Positions 46,571-56,957 of a DNA stretch of 64,000 bases are shown here, one piece after another (positions within the stretch are counted from its first letter, which is position 1; each line of letters begins with the position of its first letter). The notes beneath the pieces were generated by a model. It saw only the letters and a program-made list of their open reading frames with translations, was not told where the DNA came from and searched no databases. Origin of the DNA: Rheinheimera mangrovi (lineage in GTDB: Bacteria > Pseudomonadota > Gammaproteobacteria > Enterobacterales > Alteromonadaceae); the NCBI RefSeq assembly GCF_003990335.1, contig NZ_CP034683.1:2959501-3023500 (forward strand), written 5' to 3'. The translations under genes were made by a program, and so were the position numbers.

Positions 46571-46588
46571 CAGTGGTCTGACCTCTAG
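46571..46588. promoter_or_regulatory. FadR-like operator upstream of fadE
   Basis: CAGTGGTCTGACCTCTAG carries the full TGGTCNGACC core of the FadR operator. It is 17 bases before the fadE start codon, next to the ribosome site AGGAGTAAATT, a place where repressor binding would block transcription. FadR in gammaproteobacteria represses fadE and is released by long-chain acyl-CoA. Confidence 0.65.
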
Positions 46589-46604
46589 TTCTCAGGAGTA
46601 AATT

Positions 46605-49067
46605 ATGGATGTGTTGATTTTTTGGGTAGCCTTGCTTGGCACAGTCGCCGTGCTCGCCTACCACAGAGCAAGTTTAACTATGTTTACAGCGTTGATCGCT
46701 GCTTTATTAGCTGTTGCAACTTTCACTGATACAGTGGGTGTGGTCAGCTGGATACTGTTTTTAGTCGTCGCTTTACCTTTGAATATTGCCAGCATACGTC
46801 AACAGTATTTAACCAAACCTTTGTTAAAACTGTACCGCAAAATTATGCCGGAAATGTCGACCACAGAAAAAGAAGCCATTGATGCCGGTACCACCTGGTG
46901 GGAAGGCGATTTATTCCGTGGCACGCCGGACTGGCACAAGCTGCACAATTATCCAAAACCACGTTTAAGTGCTGAAGAACAGGCGTTTTTAGATGGCCCT
47001 TGTGAAGAGTTACTGGCCATAGTCGATGACTGGCACACCACACATGAACGTGCTGATTTATCTCCGGAAGTGTATCAGTACTTAAAAGATCATGGTTTCT
47101 TTGCAATGATTATTAAAAAGAAATACGGTGGTCTGGAATTCTCTGCTTATGCCCAGTCTTGTGTACTGCAAAAATTAACCAGCAAAAGTATGGTGTTATC
47201 CAGCGTCGTTGGTGTACCTAACTCGTTAGGCCCAGGCGAGCTGTTACAGCACTATGGAACAGTCGAGCAACAGGACCACTACCTGCCTCGCCTAGCCAAA
47301 GGTTTAGAAATTCCTTGTTTTGCATTAACCAGCCCGGAAGCAGGTTCTGATGCGGGCGCTATCCCGGATGTGGGTATTGTCTGTAAAGGCGAATGGGAAG
47401 GCCAGGAAATTATTGGTATGCGCCTGACCTGGAATAAGCGTTATATCACCTTGGCTCCTATTGCCACTGTATTGGGTTTAGCATTTAAGATGCAGGATCC
47501 GGATGGTTTATTAGGTGACAAAAAAGATTTAGGCATCACTTGTGCTTTAATCCCTGTCTCTACACCAGGTGTAAAAATTGGTCGTCGTCACTTCCCGTTG
47601 AACGTGCCATTCCAGAATGGTCCTACTCAGGGTGAAGATGTTTTCGTACCATTGGATTACATCATAGGTGGCCCGAAAATGGCCGGTCAGGGCTGGCGTA
47701 TGCTGGTGGAATGTTTGTCAGTAGGCCGCGCTATTACACTGCCTTCAAACAGTACTGGTGGTATCAAAGCTGCCGCCTTGTTAACTGGTGCTTATGCCCG
47801 CATCCGTCGTCAGTTCAAACTGCCTATAGGTAAAATGGAAGGTATAGAAGAAGCCTTAGCCCGTATCGGTGGTTATGCCTATATGGCGGAAGCTTCGACT
47901 ACTATGTCGGTTGGTTCTATCGATTTAGGCGAAAAACCTTCGGTTATTTCTGCTATCACCAAGTTCCATATGACAGAGCGTATGCGTCAGGCCATTATTG
48001 ATGCCATGGATATTCACGGTGGTAAAGGCATCTGTATGGGCCCGAACAACTATTTAGCCCGTGGTTATCAGGGTGCTCCGGTGGCTATTACTGTAGAAGG
48101 TGCAAACATTCTGACCCGTAACATGATTATTTACGGTCAGGGTGCTATTCGTTGCCATCCGTTTGTATTGGCTGAATTACAGGCTGCAGGTTTAGAAGAC
48201 GAACGTGCTGCTGTGACTGCCTTTGACCGTGCTTTGTTTGGCCATATTGGTTTTAGCATCAGCAACTTCTTCCGTGCTTTATGGTTAGGTTTAAGCAATT
48301 CAGCCTTCTCTTCTAGCCCTTATGCAGATGCAACAGCTAAGTACTACAAACAAATGAACAGATACAGCGCTGCGTTGGCACTGATGTCTGATGTTGCTAT
48401 GGGTACCATGGGTGGTGACTTAAAACGCCGTGAACGTATCTCTGCCCGTTTAGGCGATATGTTATCCATGTTGTATCTAACTTCTGCTGTACTGAAGCGT
48501 TATAACGACGACGGCCGTCCGGCGCAGGATTTACCTTTAGTGCAATGGGCTTGTGAAGACAATATGTACAAAGCTCAGGTCGCGCTGGATGAAATGCTGG
48601 ATAACTTCCCGAATCGTATCGTAGGCTCAGTCTTAGGCAAGCTGTTATTCCCTTGGGGTCGTACTTTACGTAAAGCTTCGGATCAGCTGGATCATCAAGT
48701 GTCGCGCATTATGCAAACCCCTTGTGAAGCCCGCAGCCGCTTAGCAACGAACGTTTATCTGACACTGGAACCAAACAACCAGATCGGTTTAATTGAAAAA
48801 GCCCTGACGGATATTCTGGCCGCTGAACCAATCTTCGACAAAGTGGTGCATGCAGCAAATAAACGTCTGCCATTCTTCCGCTTACACGAAGTGGCCGCTT
48901 TAGGCTTAGAGCTGGGTGTGATCACCGAAGCTGAAGCAGAGAAGCTGCGCGTGGCTGAACAAGGCCGCCTGCATACCATTAACGTGGATGATTTTGATCC
49001 ACTGGAACTGGCTGCAGATAAGTCACTGTTTGATAAAAAGCCAAAAGCGAAGTCTGTTGCCGCTTAA
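46605..49067 (+). CDS. fadE: Acyl-CoA dehydrogenase FadE
   Basis: Inner-membrane-associated flavoenzyme for the first step of fatty acid beta-oxidation. The 820-residue chain is the long FadE form (E. coli is of similar length): two N-terminal hydrophobic segments ([32 protein letters not shown]), an acyl-CoA dehydrogenase core with [20 protein letters not shown] and [20 protein letters not shown], and the DUF1974 C-terminal part. An ideal ribosome site, AGGAGTAAATT, is present. The FadR-like operator lies just upstream. It stands alone and ends at a strong terminator. Confidence 0.97.
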   Translation: MDVLIFWVALLGTVAVLAYHRASLTMFTALIAALLAVATFTDTVGVVSWILFLVVALPLNIASIRQQYLTKPLLKLYRKIMPEMSTTEKEAIDAGTTWWEGDLFRGTPDWHKLHNYPKPRLSAEEQAFLDGPCEELLAIVDDWHTTHERADLSPEVYQYLKDHGFFAMIIKKKYGGLEFSAYAQSCVLQKLTSKSMVLSSVVGVPNSLGPGELLQHYGTVEQQDHYLPRLAKGLEIPCFALTSPEAGSDAGAIPDVGIVCKGEWEGQEIIGMRLTWNKRYITLAPIATVLGLAFKMQDPDGLLGDKKDLGITCALIPVSTPGVKIGRRHFPLNVPFQNGPTQGEDVFVPLDYIIGGPKMAGQGWRMLVECLSVGRAITLPSNSTGGIKAAALLTGAYARIRRQFKLPIGKMEGIEEALARIGGYAYMAEASTTMSVGSIDLGEKPSVISAITKFHMTERMRQAIIDAMDIHGGKGICMGPNNYLARGYQGAPVAITVEGANILTRNMIIYGQGAIRCHPFVLAELQAAGLEDERAAVTAFDRALFGHIGFSISNFFRALWLGLSNSAFSSSPYADATAKYYKQMNRYSAALALMSDVAMGTMGGDLKRRERISARLGDMLSMLYLTSAVLKRYNDDGRPAQDLPLVQWACEDNMYKAQVALDEMLDNFPNRIVGSVLGKLLFPWGRTLRKASDQLDHQVSRIMQTPCEARSRLATNVYLTLEPNNQIGLIEKALTDILAAEPIFDKVVHAANKRLPFFRLHEVAALGLELGVITEAEAEKLRVAEQGRLHTINVDDFDPLELAADKSLFDKKPKAKSVAA

Positions 49068-49086
49068 GCGACAATAACCGACAAAG

Positions 49087-49113
49087 AAGCCTGCCCTGTG
49101 CAGGCTTTTTTTT
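49087..49113 (+). terminator. Rho-independent terminator of fadE
   Basis: AAGCCTGC and GCAGGCTT form an 8-bp stem with a CCTGT loop, followed by a run of about eight T, 20 bases after the fadE stop. Confidence 0.9.
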
Positions 49114-49284
49114 GCCTGTAATGATACATGGCTTAAAGATTTGATAAGGAGATCAGGTAAAGCTCAAGAGGATCATTGAACAGGAACAAAGAATAGGAAG
49201 GTTGTTGTTTGTGGTAACACAGATTTTCAGAACGCCAGAAAGCAAAAAACAGCATTGCTGCTGTTATTGTTTTTAGAGGGAGAA

Positions 49285-49361
49285 TGGTCGGTGATGCAAG
49301 ATTCGAACTTGCGACCCCTTGGACCCAAACCAAGTGCGCTACCAAGCTGCGCTAATCACCG
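49285..49361 (-). tRNA. tRNA-Pro (anticodon TGG), last of the operon
   Basis: A 77-base cloverleaf with CGGTGAT acceptor, anticodon TGG in the loop TTTGGGT and encoded CCA. Identical to the first gene of the same operon at 49598. Confidence 0.94.
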
Positions 49362-49381
49362 ACATATAAACCAGTCTAAAA

Positions 49382-49458
49382 TGGGGTGGCTGATGGGGCT
49401 CGAACCCACGACAACCGGAATCACAATCCGGGACTCTACCAACTGAGCTACAGCCACC
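49382..49458 (-). tRNA. tRNA-His (anticodon GTG)
   Basis: A 77-base tRNA with the extra 5' G (-1) facing C73 that marks tRNA-His, anticodon GTG in ATTGTGATT, and encoded CCA. Confidence 0.95.
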
Positions 49459-49491
49459 ACGGTAGAACTTTTAACACTATACTTGTTGCAA

Positions 49492-49568
<77 letters not shown>

Positions 49569-49597
49569 CAAATTCGAGGCCGCTAGGCTCTCTTAAA

Positions 49598-49674
49598 TGG
49601 TCGGTGATGCAAGATTCGAACTTGCGACCCCTTGGACCCAAACCAAGTGCGCTACCAAGCTGCGCTAATCACCG
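49598..49674 (-). tRNA. tRNA-Pro (anticodon TGG), first of the operon
   Basis: A 77-base copy identical to the one at 49285. It comes first after the promoter, so the order of transcription is Pro, Arg, His, Pro. Confidence 0.94.
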
Positions 49675-49703
49675 ACTTCGCTACACTACTGCAACGGGGC
49701 GGA

Positions 49704-49732
49704 ATATTACAGCCCAACCCTTGGAGCGTCAA
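49704..49732 (-). promoter_or_regulatory. Sigma-70 promoter of the Pro-Arg-His-Pro tRNA operon
   Basis: TTGACG and TAATAT boxes 17 bases apart on the minus strand, followed by a GC-rich discriminator (TTCCGCCCCG), typical of strong stable-RNA promoters under stringent control. Confidence 0.82.
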
Positions 49733-49917
49733 ACCTTTTTTGCAGCTAAAAAACTGATTGCTTAATATTTGAACCCATTTGCTATAAAAGCGACCAATAC
49801 GGTGAAAATATGCTGATTTTTTAACTTTTTACGCCAGTTAAACTGATCTGCTTGGCCTCTTTGGCGTAGCTGTGCGAAAATACAAATCCTCAGATTTCAG
49901 GTCAACAGAGCAGTTTT

Positions 49918-50775
49918 ATGGCAGCACAAATCATAGATGGCAAAGCGGTAGCTCAATCTACCCGTCAACAGGTCGCATTAAGGGTTCAGCAACGCCTTGC
50001 AGCAGGAAAAAGAGCCCCAGGCCTTGCGGTAGTACTAGTAGGTATGGATGCAGCCTCTCAGGTTTATGTAGGCAGTAAACGTAAAGCCTGTGAAGAAGTA
50101 GGTTTTGAATCCTTCTCTTACGATTTGCCATCAGGCACAACTCAACAAGAGTTATTTGATTTAATCGATACTTTAAACGCAGATAACAAAGTAGACGGTA
50201 TTCTGGTGCAATTGCCTTTGCCTGCAGGTTTAGACGCTTCGGCCATTCTGGAACGTATCAATCCACTGAAAGATGTCGATGGTTTCCACCCTTACAATAT
50301 TGGCCGTTTAGCGCAGCGTATGCCTGCCCTTCGTCCTTGTACGCCAAAAGGCATCATTAAGCTGCTGCAAAGCACTGGTATTCAAATCCGTGGTATGGAT
50401 GCAGTGGTAGTAGGCGCATCAAACATTGTAGGCCGCCCTATGGCACTGGAGCTGTTATTGGCCGGTTGCACTACCACAGTCTGCCATAAGTTCACCAAGC
50501 AGCTGGAACAGCATGTACGCCGCGCTGATTTAGTGGTGGTGGCCGTAGGTAAGCCTGAATTTATTCCGGGCGACTGGATTAAGCCTGGTGCGCTGGTGAT
50601 TGACGTAGGTATTAACCGCTTAGAATCCGGTAAACTGGTCGGTGACGTTGAATTTGATAAAGCCAAAGAGCATGCGCGTTTTATTACACCAGTGCCAGGT
50701 GGTGTAGGCCCTATGACGGTGGCCTGCCTGATTGAAAACACCTTGGAAGCTTGCGAGCAGTTCCACGATCAATAG
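49918..50775 (+). CDS. folD: Bifunctional methylenetetrahydrofolate dehydrogenase/cyclohydrolase FolD
   Basis: Interconverts 5,10-methylene- and 10-formyl-tetrahydrofolate, the donor used by PurN. The 285-residue chain has [20 protein letters not shown] with the catalytic Lys, [29 protein letters not shown], the NADP motif [17 protein letters not shown] and [16 protein letters not shown]. It is monocistronic, with a terminator shared with cysS. Confidence 0.98.
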   Translation: MAAQIIDGKAVAQSTRQQVALRVQQRLAAGKRAPGLAVVLVGMDAASQVYVGSKRKACEEVGFESFSYDLPSGTTQQELFDLIDTLNADNKVDGILVQLPLPAGLDASAILERINPLKDVDGFHPYNIGRLAQRMPALRPCTPKGIIKLLQSTGIQIRGMDAVVVGASNIVGRPMALELLLAGCTTTVCHKFTKQLEQHVRRADLVVVAVGKPEFIPGDWIKPGALVIDVGINRLESGKLVGDVEFDKAKEHARFITPVPGGVGPMTVACLIENTLEACEQFHDQ

Positions 50776-50795
50776 TCAGATGCAGCCATAAATGG

Positions 50796-50827
50796 AAAAG
50801 GGGCAGAGCTAAAACTCTGCCCCTTTT
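50796..50827. terminator. Bidirectional terminator between folD and cysS
   Basis: A 13-bp perfect stem, 50796-50808 with 50815-50827, with a CTAAAA loop and flanking A4/T5. The core GGGGCAGAG/CTCTGCCCC recurs near 18.2 and 63.1 kb. Confidence 0.9.
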
Positions 50828-50839
50828 TATTGCAGACTA

Positions 50840-52219
50840 TTAACCCCGACGCCAGGTGGTAACACCTGCTTTATCTTCCAGAATAATACCCTTAGCCACT
50901 AAAGCGTCACGGGCAGCATCAGCCGCAGCCCAGTCTTTGTTAGCTCGTGCTGTATTGCGCTGTGTAATTAAAGCTTCAATCTCAGCCACATCATCTGAAT
51001 CTGTACCTGACTGTAAAAAGGTCTCTGCATCGCCCTGCAAAATACCCATCACACTGCCGAGTTTAATTAACAAGCCCGCAAGCTGTGAAGCTTTGGTTGG
51101 ATCTGTGGCTTTTTCTTTGTTGATATCACGGGCCAGTTCAAATAATACAGGCAAAGCCAAGGCCGTGTTAAAGTCGTCATCCATAGCAGCACGGAAGGTT
51201 TTGACGTAATCGTTATTCATATCGACGTCTGTCGCAGGTTTTACTTCACGCAAGGCTGTGTACAAACGGCCTAAAGCTGAATGCGCCTGCAGCAAGTTTT
51301 CAGCTGAGTAGTTCAGCTGGCTGCGGTAATGACTGGAGATCAGGAAATAACGCACAGCTTCAGCGTTGTAATCAGCCAGCACATCTTTGACAGTAAAGAA
51401 GTTGCCTAAAGATTTAGACATCTTTTCTTTATCCACCTGCACCATACCTGTATGGATCCAGGTATTGACGTACGGCGTGTCATGCGCACAGCAAGACTGA
51501 GCAATTTCGTTTTCATGGTGTGGGAACTGTAAATCTGAACCACCACCGTGAATATCAAAATGTGTGCCTAAATGCTTTGCACTCATAGCCGAACATTCAA
51601 TATGCCAGCCAGGACGGCCTTCGCCCCATGGCGATGACCAGCTTGGCTCATTAGGCTTGGCCATTTTCCACAATACAAAATCCAGTGGATCGTCTTTGGC
51701 CTGATCAATTTCGACCCGGGCGCCAGATTGCAACATATCCAGGTTCTGCTGACTAAGCTGTCCATAAGCGTCGTATTTACTGACATCAAACAGTACGTCA
51801 CCGTCAGAGGCGATGTAGGCGTAGCCTTTAGCCACTAAAGTTTCAATCAGCTCAATGATTTCGGCCATATGCGTGGTGACACGAGGTTCAATATCGGCAG
51901 GCATTAACCCCAGTGCATTAAAGTCATCATGCATAGCCACAGTATAACGGGCCGTTAAAGCATCACAGCTTTCGCCGTTTTCATTGGCTCTTTTGATAAT
52001 TTTGTCGTCTACATCTGTGATGTTACGCACATAAGTGACGTCATAGCCGCTGAAACGTAGGTAACGGTTCATCACATCAAAAGCTACATAAGTACGGGCG
52101 TGGCCAACATGACAGAAATCATAAATAGTGATGCCGCAGACATACATAGAAACTTTGCCAGGCACTAAAGGCACAAAGGACTCTTTTTTACGGGTCAGGG
52201 TGTTAAAAATCTGTAGCAT
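50840..52219 (-). CDS. cysS: Cysteinyl-tRNA synthetase
   Basis: Charges tRNA-Cys. The 459-residue class I enzyme has the HIGH-type motif [10 protein letters not shown] with a zinc-binding Cys in [12 protein letters not shown], further zinc ligands in [14 protein letters not shown] and HHENEIAQ, and the KMSKS loop [24 protein letters not shown] precedes the ATG. It is divergent from ppiB. Confidence 0.98.
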   Translation of the reverse strand: MLQIFNTLTRKKESFVPLVPGKVSMYVCGITIYDFCHVGHARTYVAFDVMNRYLRFSGYDVTYVRNITDVDDKIIKRANENGESCDALTARYTVAMHDDFNALGLMPADIEPRVTTHMAEIIELIETLVAKGYAYIASDGDVLFDVSKYDAYGQLSQQNLDMLQSGARVEIDQAKDDPLDFVLWKMAKPNEPSWSSPWGEGRPGWHIECSAMSAKHLGTHFDIHGGGSDLQFPHHENEIAQSCCAHDTPYVNTWIHTGMVQVDKEKMSKSLGNFFTVKDVLADYNAEAVRYFLISSHYRSQLNYSAENLLQAHSALGRLYTALREVKPATDVDMNNDYVKTFRAAMDDDFNTALALPVLFELARDINKEKATDPTKASQLAGLLIKLGSVMGILQGDAETFLQSGTDSDDVAEIEALITQRNTARANKDWAAADAARDALVAKGIILEDKAGVTTWRRG

Positions 52220-52358
52220 GGGCTCCTCGGGAAATCATCAAAACGGCAATCACAAAGTGCAACAGTGTAACATCAGCAAAAGCCTTGAGCTATCCTCGCT
52301 TTGTTATCTACCACAGCTGCGGTACACTATCGCCGTTTTTAAGCCATAGGAGATGATC

Positions 52359-52853
52359 ATGGTTAGCTTACATACCAATTTTGGTGTTATTAAACTGGCA
52401 TTATTTGCCGACAAAGCCCCTGCAACAGTAGAAAACTTTCTGAACTACGTAAAAGAAGGTTTTTATGACAACACCATTTTTCACCGTGTGATCAATGGCT
52501 TTATGATCCAGGGCGGTGGTTTCACTCCTGAAATGGAACAAAAAGAGCCGGGCAAACCCATCAAAAACGAAGCAAACAACAAAGTGGCTAATAAAGCCGG
52601 CACTATTGCTATGGCCCGCACCAGCGATCCACATTCAGCCACCTGCCAGTTCTTTATTAACGTGGCTAACAACGACTTTTTAGATTTCAGCTCAGAAACT
52701 TCTCAGGGCTGGGGTTACTGTGTGTTTGGTGAAGTAGTGGAAGGCATGGACGTTGTAAACAAGATTAAAACTGTGTCTACAGGTCGTAAGTTTGGTCATG
52801 CTGATGTACCAACTGACGCTGTAATCATCGAAAAAGCAGAAATCCATGGCTAA
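52359..52853 (+). CDS. ppiB: Cytoplasmic peptidyl-prolyl isomerase PpiB
   Basis: Cyclophilin-type prolyl isomerase without a signal peptide. About 164 residues: [20 protein letters not shown], the active-site block [29 protein letters not shown] and [16 protein letters not shown]. The ATG at 52359 gives AGGAG a proper 7-base spacing and matches E. coli PpiB (MVTFHT); the ATG at 52353 is too close. It overlaps lpxH by 8 bases. Confidence 0.97.
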   Translation: MVSLHTNFGVIKLALFADKAPATVENFLNYVKEGFYDNTIFHRVINGFMIQGGGFTPEMEQKEPGKPIKNEANNKVANKAGTIAMARTSDPHSATCQFFINVANNDFLDFSSETSQGWGYCVFGEVVEGMDVVNKIKTVSTGRKFGHADVPTDAVIIEKAEIHG

Positions 52854-53595
52854 AGGCCACAGCCTTTTTATTGCCGATCTGCATTTAAGCGAACAACGCC
52901 CGGATATTACCGCGGCGTTTTTGCTTTTTTTACAGCAAAAGGCTGCCAATGCTGATGCGCTTTATATTCTGGGCGATTTGTTTGAAGTCTGGATTGGTGA
53001 TGATAACCCCTCGCCTTTACTGACTGAAGTTGCTGGCGCTATCAAGGCCCTGTCCGCTAAATCTGTGCCCATCTATTTTTGCCATGGCAACCGCGACTTT
53101 TTACTGGGTAAAAAATTTGCTAAGCGCTCAGGCATGCAGTTGCTTGCGCCTCTGACCGTCGTCGATTTGTACGGCACTGCCACTTTATTGATGCATGGTG
53201 ATTCGCTTTGCACTCTGGACATTGGCTATCAGAAGTTTCGAGCCTGGTGGGACCAAAAATGGTGGCAAAAGCTCATATTGTCGTTACCGCTATGGTACCG
53301 GCAACATCTGGCACGCAAAGCACGCCGTGTCAGCGCTATGGATAAAAAAGGTAAAACCTCTGACATTATGGATGTAACGCCAGATGAAGTCCCTAAAGTG
53401 ATGGCTCAACATCAGGTGCAGCATTTAATTCATGGTCATACCCACAGACCTGCAGTGCACCCATTGCAACTGGCCGATGGCAGTGCAGCACAACGTTATG
53501 TGTTAGGCGACTGGTACAGCCAAAGCTCTTATCTGGATGTGTCAGTGGACGGCTGGCAACTGCACTTTAACGCCCTGCCGCCGGGTTCCAACTGA
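52846..53595 (+). CDS. lpxH: UDP-2,3-diacylglucosamine diphosphatase LpxH
   Basis: Peripheral membrane phosphoesterase that makes lipid X in lipid A synthesis. The 249-residue chain has the calcineurin-like metal motifs [44 protein letters not shown] and [11 protein letters not shown]. The overlap with ppiB shows co-translation, as in other gammaproteobacteria. The 180 bases after it contain no gene I can support. Confidence 0.97.
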   Translation: MAKGHSLFIADLHLSEQRPDITAAFLLFLQQKAANADALYILGDLFEVWIGDDNPSPLLTEVAGAIKALSAKSVPIYFCHGNRDFLLGKKFAKRSGMQLLAPLTVVDLYGTATLLMHGDSLCTLDIGYQKFRAWWDQKWWQKLILSLPLWYRQHLARKARRVSAMDKKGKTSDIMDVTPDEVPKVMAQHQVQHLIHGHTHRPAVHPLQLADGSAAQRYVLGDWYSQSSYLDVSVDGWQLHFNALPPGSN

Positions 53596-53778
53596 ACTCT
53601 ACACTGAACTGCGTATGGATTTACCTTATATCTTCAGCCTTTTCAACCGTTTAACTCCACTAGCTTGTGTAAAAGCCCTCTTTGCGTTGGATTTGGATGA
53701 TTTGCTAGTCAAAAAATCCAGTCACGAAGAGGGTTCCAGATTTCAGATTATTTCGTCATGATTTAATAAACGAACCTG

Positions 53779-54039
53779 TTAACTGCGTCTAAAATTTCGC
53801 TTAAAAAAATAACTACATAGAGCGATACTAATAGAGGGAATGCCAACAAAGATATAAGCAAGTTCACTCATTGAAGCACCAATAGAAGTTGTAGGTAACC
53901 GATCATAGTAATAGTTCAGTACAAAGAGAGTCAGCAGTGTGATCGGGATGATGAGCAACCAAGACCATTTTGAAGGTACATAGCTAATAATAACACCTAA
54001 CAAAACTGACAATATAAAGATAGAACCCCATGTGATCAT
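53779..54039 (-). CDS. Small hydrophobic membrane protein, unknown
   Basis: An 86-residue protein with three hydrophobic segments (about 4-22 SIFILSVLLGVIISYV, 27-44 WLLIIPITLLTLFVLN, 60-80 LAYIFVGIPSISIALCSYFF) and a basic tail (FKRNFRRS). A very good ribosome site, AGGAGAATAAT, precedes the ATG, so it is likely translated. AT-rich codon use differs from the neighbours, hinting at recent arrival. No family recognised. Confidence 0.65.
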   Translation of the reverse strand: MITWGSIFILSVLLGVIISYVPSKWSWLLIIPITLLTLFVLNYYYDRLPTTSIGASMSELAYIFVGIPSISIALCSYFFKRNFRRS

Positions 54040-54085
54040 ATTATTCTCCTATGTAACTGATGTAATCTAACAATAGATTTAATTT

Positions 54086-54223
54086 TTATGGAATCAGCTG
54101 AAAACTGCCATTTCTCTCAATGACATAATGACCACTGAGGTCATCTGGAAAACGCATTAATTCGCAGCTCTGAATAATAGTACCGCCATGAAATATCTCC
54201 TTGATTTTTTGTTCCCAATACAT
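54086..54223 (-). CDS. Possible small protein (45 residues), unknown
   Basis: An open frame on the minus strand, starting MYWEQKIKEIFHGG and ending ERNGSFQLIP, with balanced amino-acid use (GGTIIQSCELMRF, DDLSGHYVI) that looks like real protein. It sits just upstream of the small membrane protein gene on the same strand, so they may form a pair. The ribosome site is poor. The rest of the 54040-54455 stretch shows nothing else. Confidence 0.35.
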   Translation of the reverse strand: MYWEQKIKEIFHGGTIIQSCELMRFPDDLSGHYVIERNGSFQLIP

Positions 54224-54455
54224 TCATTTTCTAATGTATTGCTTTGCGCATTAAATAACAATGGAGACCTCAGGTTAATTTAACTTTTTGTAAAACAATT
54301 GATACCAGCCACACTCCATACAGCCTCGCAATTTAACTTTCCAGTAAATTTTCATAGCTTAAACTCTAATTACCGCACCTACCCGCCTATTTGTTATGTC
54401 CTTTCCTGCCTTATCAAGAGCTGTTAAAATTAACAAAAAATCGAGTTTTATAACT

Positions 54456-55223
54456 ATGCCATTTGATACTCTGCTTCAACCGGTCTATCAGTTTTTAAAA
54501 TGTCCAACCCCCCAGATTTGGCTCAACGAAGCAAAGAAGCCAGAAAGGCTGCCCGCTCTTTTACAAGACCACTTAATTTGTGAATTAAAAGCAGCGCAAA
54601 CTGCCATGTATCTGCTGCGCCGTTATGCTTGCGATAAAGACAGTTCTTTAACCTTACTAAACTGGCTGAAACCTTTTGAAGACTTTGCCTATCGTTTTGA
54701 CGGTGATATTCAGGGGTTAAAGCAGGCTGAAAAACTAAACAAAAGCATTATTGGCCGTTCTGATTTTGCACACTCCGATCGTATTATCGACCGCATGGTG
54801 TTGTTAATTCGCGAAGAGTTGCACCATTTTTGCCAAGTGTTGGAGATTATGCAGGCTCGCGGCATTCCCTATGAAAATATTAGCGCCAGTCGTTATGCCA
54901 GGACACTTATCCAGAACTGCAAAACCCATGAACCACAAATTCTGATCGATAAACTGATCTGTGGTGCTTACATCGAAGCCCGTTCCTGTGAGCGTTTCGC
55001 CAGACTCGCTGAATTTGTTGACCCGGAGTTAGCCAGCTTTTACACCTCCTTGTTACGCTCAGAAGCCCGGCATTTTACCGACTATCTGGAACTGGCTCAG
55101 GTGATCTCCAAATCAGATATTACAGAGCGGGTACGCTTTTTTGGTAACCTTGAAGCAGAGCTGATTTCAAGCCCGGATCCGGATTTTAAATTCCACAGCG
55201 GCGCCCCTGAGACTGCCGTTTAA
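54456..55223 (+). CDS. miaE: tRNA-(ms2io6A37) hydroxylase MiaE
   Basis: Non-haem diiron monooxygenase that hydroxylates ms2i6A at position 37 of tRNA. About 255 residues: LLQPVYQFLKCPTP, DHLICELKAAQTAMYLLRRY, IREELHHFCQVLEIMQARGI, YIEARSCERFARL and LRSEARHFTDYLELA give the Glu and His ligands of the diiron site. The ATG at 54456 matches known MiaE starts; the frame is open to 54396. A hairpin terminator follows. Confidence 0.94.
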   Translation: MPFDTLLQPVYQFLKCPTPQIWLNEAKKPERLPALLQDHLICELKAAQTAMYLLRRYACDKDSSLTLLNWLKPFEDFAYRFDGDIQGLKQAEKLNKSIIGRSDFAHSDRIIDRMVLLIREELHHFCQVLEIMQARGIPYENISASRYARTLIQNCKTHEPQILIDKLICGAYIEARSCERFARLAEFVDPELASFYTSLLRSEARHFTDYLELAQVISKSDITERVRFFGNLEAELISSPDPDFKFHSGAPETAV

Positions 55224-55245
55224 ACCGATATTTTTCTCTCATTTG

Positions 55246-55284
55246 ACGCATGCGTCAGTCTGCCTGATGCATGCGTGTTTTCTT
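55246..55284 (+). terminator. Rho-independent terminator of miaE
   Basis: ACGCATGCGTCAG and CTGATGCATGCGT form a 13-bp stem with one G-T wobble and a TCTGC loop, followed by GTTTTCTT. Confidence 0.75.
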
Positions 55285-55398
55285 CCACAGAGATTTTTTG
55301 TCCTAAACTTGACGAACCCGTATCTATTAGCCATAACAAAGGTAAGGGTTTGTTGTGTGGCCCTGTAATGAACAACGTAGTAGCCAAGGATAACAACT

Positions 55399-55998
55399 AT
55401 GATTTTAAATCACTTATGGGGGCTGTATGCCCATCCCAAAGAAGAATGGCATACGATAGACGCACGTCACGAAAGTTTCAGATACAGTTTAATTCACATC
55501 CTGCTTGTCGCCTTAATTCCCTCCGTCTGTGCTTATTATTCGGCGGTGCACATCGGCTGGAGCATTGGTGTGGGTGAAGCTATACGTTTAACTGCAGAAA
55601 GCGCCATGATGCTTTCTGTTGCAATGTATGTGGCTTTAATAGGCGGGGTCTTTGCATTGGCCTATCTGGCACACTGGATGGCTCATACTTTTGGTTCTGA
55701 ACCCACTTATACCCAAACACTAGAGCTGGCCTCTTATACTTCGACGCCACTTTTTATGGTAGGTTTTGCTGCATTATTCCCGGAGCTTTGGTTTGTCATG
55801 CTGGTAGGGTTGGCTGGCTTAACCTATTCGGTGTATTTGTTGTATGTGGGTGTGCCGATCCTGATGCATATACCTGAAGAACGTGGCTTTATTTACGCCA
55901 GCTCAGTGGTGACCACAGGCCTGATTCTGCTGGTTTGTGTGATGACAGCTACAGCTATTTTATGGAGTTCCGGCTTCGGTCCGGCTTTTACTCATTAG
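55399..55998 (+). CDS. Yip1-family inner-membrane protein
   Basis: A 199-residue protein with five hydrophobic segments and the Yip1 N-terminal motif [16 protein letters not shown] followed by [32 protein letters not shown] precedes the ATG. Bacterial Yip1 proteins have no settled function. The IS4-derived element begins about 15 bases after its stop. Confidence 0.85.
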   Translation: MILNHLWGLYAHPKEEWHTIDARHESFRYSLIHILLVALIPSVCAYYSAVHIGWSIGVGEAIRLTAESAMMLSVAMYVALIGGVFALAYLAHWMAHTFGSEPTYTQTLELASYTSTPLFMVGFAALFPELWFVMLVGLAGLTYSVYLLYVGVPILMHIPEERGFIYASSVVTTGLILLVCVMTATAILWSSGFGPAFTH

Positions 55999-56075
55999 CT
56001 GGTCAAACAAATATAAAAAAGGCTGTCTGTGACAGTAATGCCAGTCAGTTAAGCTGACTGGCATTAACTCATTGC

Positions 56076-56922
56076 CTTTGATTTTTTTCTGCAGTAACCG
56101 CGCTTCCATATACTCCGGCAAGCACTGCCATTTCTTTCTTGCCTGAGGACTTGTTGTCAGTCGTACCAGGTAGTCCTGCTTTCCAAGCTTTTCTATCACT
56201 TCATACTGAGTGCCTTTTTTCAGCGGGATAAGCCAGTGCCGGCTTTGCCCTTTGCTCTGCCATGCGTGCAGCAGCCCTAACGAATAAAACCCACGGTCAA
56301 ATAACGTCAGGCTGTTGTCCGGCGTATTTTCAACCAATTGCTCTGCCAGCACCATTTCATTGGTGCTGTACCCATCCATGGCTGCATTCACCAGCAAATG
56401 ACTGGTCAGCTCCATCTGACACACCATTCTGACCATGGGCCAGGCCGATTCGCCAGCTGTGGTTTTTGGCTTCGTAAAGGCTTCTGTATTTTCCTTTGTA
56501 TCTGGTGTACGCCAGACAACTCCGTCCACCCCCAGTAACTGCAGACCGCACCAGCGTGGGTGTTCGGCTTCCTTGTGCCACAGCCTTTGGGTGTGATGAA
56601 ACACCTGCCGCATCGCTTCAAAACCCAACCGCTGCCTCCCCTGAACAACAGCGCTGGGGCCACCAATTCACGTCGACCGGGTAGCATAATTTGCATTTTA
56701 TCTGCAATGCTCCAGACATCTTTACCACGATAAAGCGCCATACCAAGTACAACCAACACTAAGGATTCTAAGGGCAATCGACGGCGACGCACGGTCGCGA
56801 TACCAGCCTCTTCAAGGCACTGGCTGATAAATTCTTCGGGTAAAAGCTGGTGTAACGCACCTGTATTCAGGTTCGTTGGGAAATAGCGATTGGCAAGGGT
56901 TAAAGCGGTAACTAATTGCATA
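56076..56922 (-). pseudogene. IS4-family transposase, frameshifted and 3'-truncated
   Basis: From the ATG at 56922 (MQLVTALTLANRYFP) the N-terminal IS4 domain runs to [10 protein letters not shown] near 56650. There one base is missing in a C run, and the protein continues in the next frame as [19 protein letters not shown]. Catalytic acids are seen in [10 protein letters not shown] and [10 protein letters not shown]. The chain then breaks after [18 protein letters not shown] near 56076; the segment with the catalytic Glu region (YxxR...E) is gone, so the protein cannot be active. Confidence 0.85.
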
Positions 56923-56925
56923 GAA

Positions 56926-56957
56926 AAAGGCCTGCAACATCTCTGTTGCAGGCCTTT
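56926..56957. promoter_or_regulatory. Hairpin just before the transposase start
   Basis: AAAGGCCTGCAACA and TGTTGCAGGCCTTT form a 14-bp perfect stem with a TCTC loop, 3 bases upstream of the transposase ATG. IS elements of the IS4 and IS10 type often use such structures to stop outside transcripts from producing transposase. Confidence 0.6.

Noticed and set aside
53615..53761. 48-residue plus-strand open frame after lpxH (MDLPYIFSLFNRL...)
   Set aside because: Protein-like in part but no ribosome site and no family recognised; may be a gene fragment.
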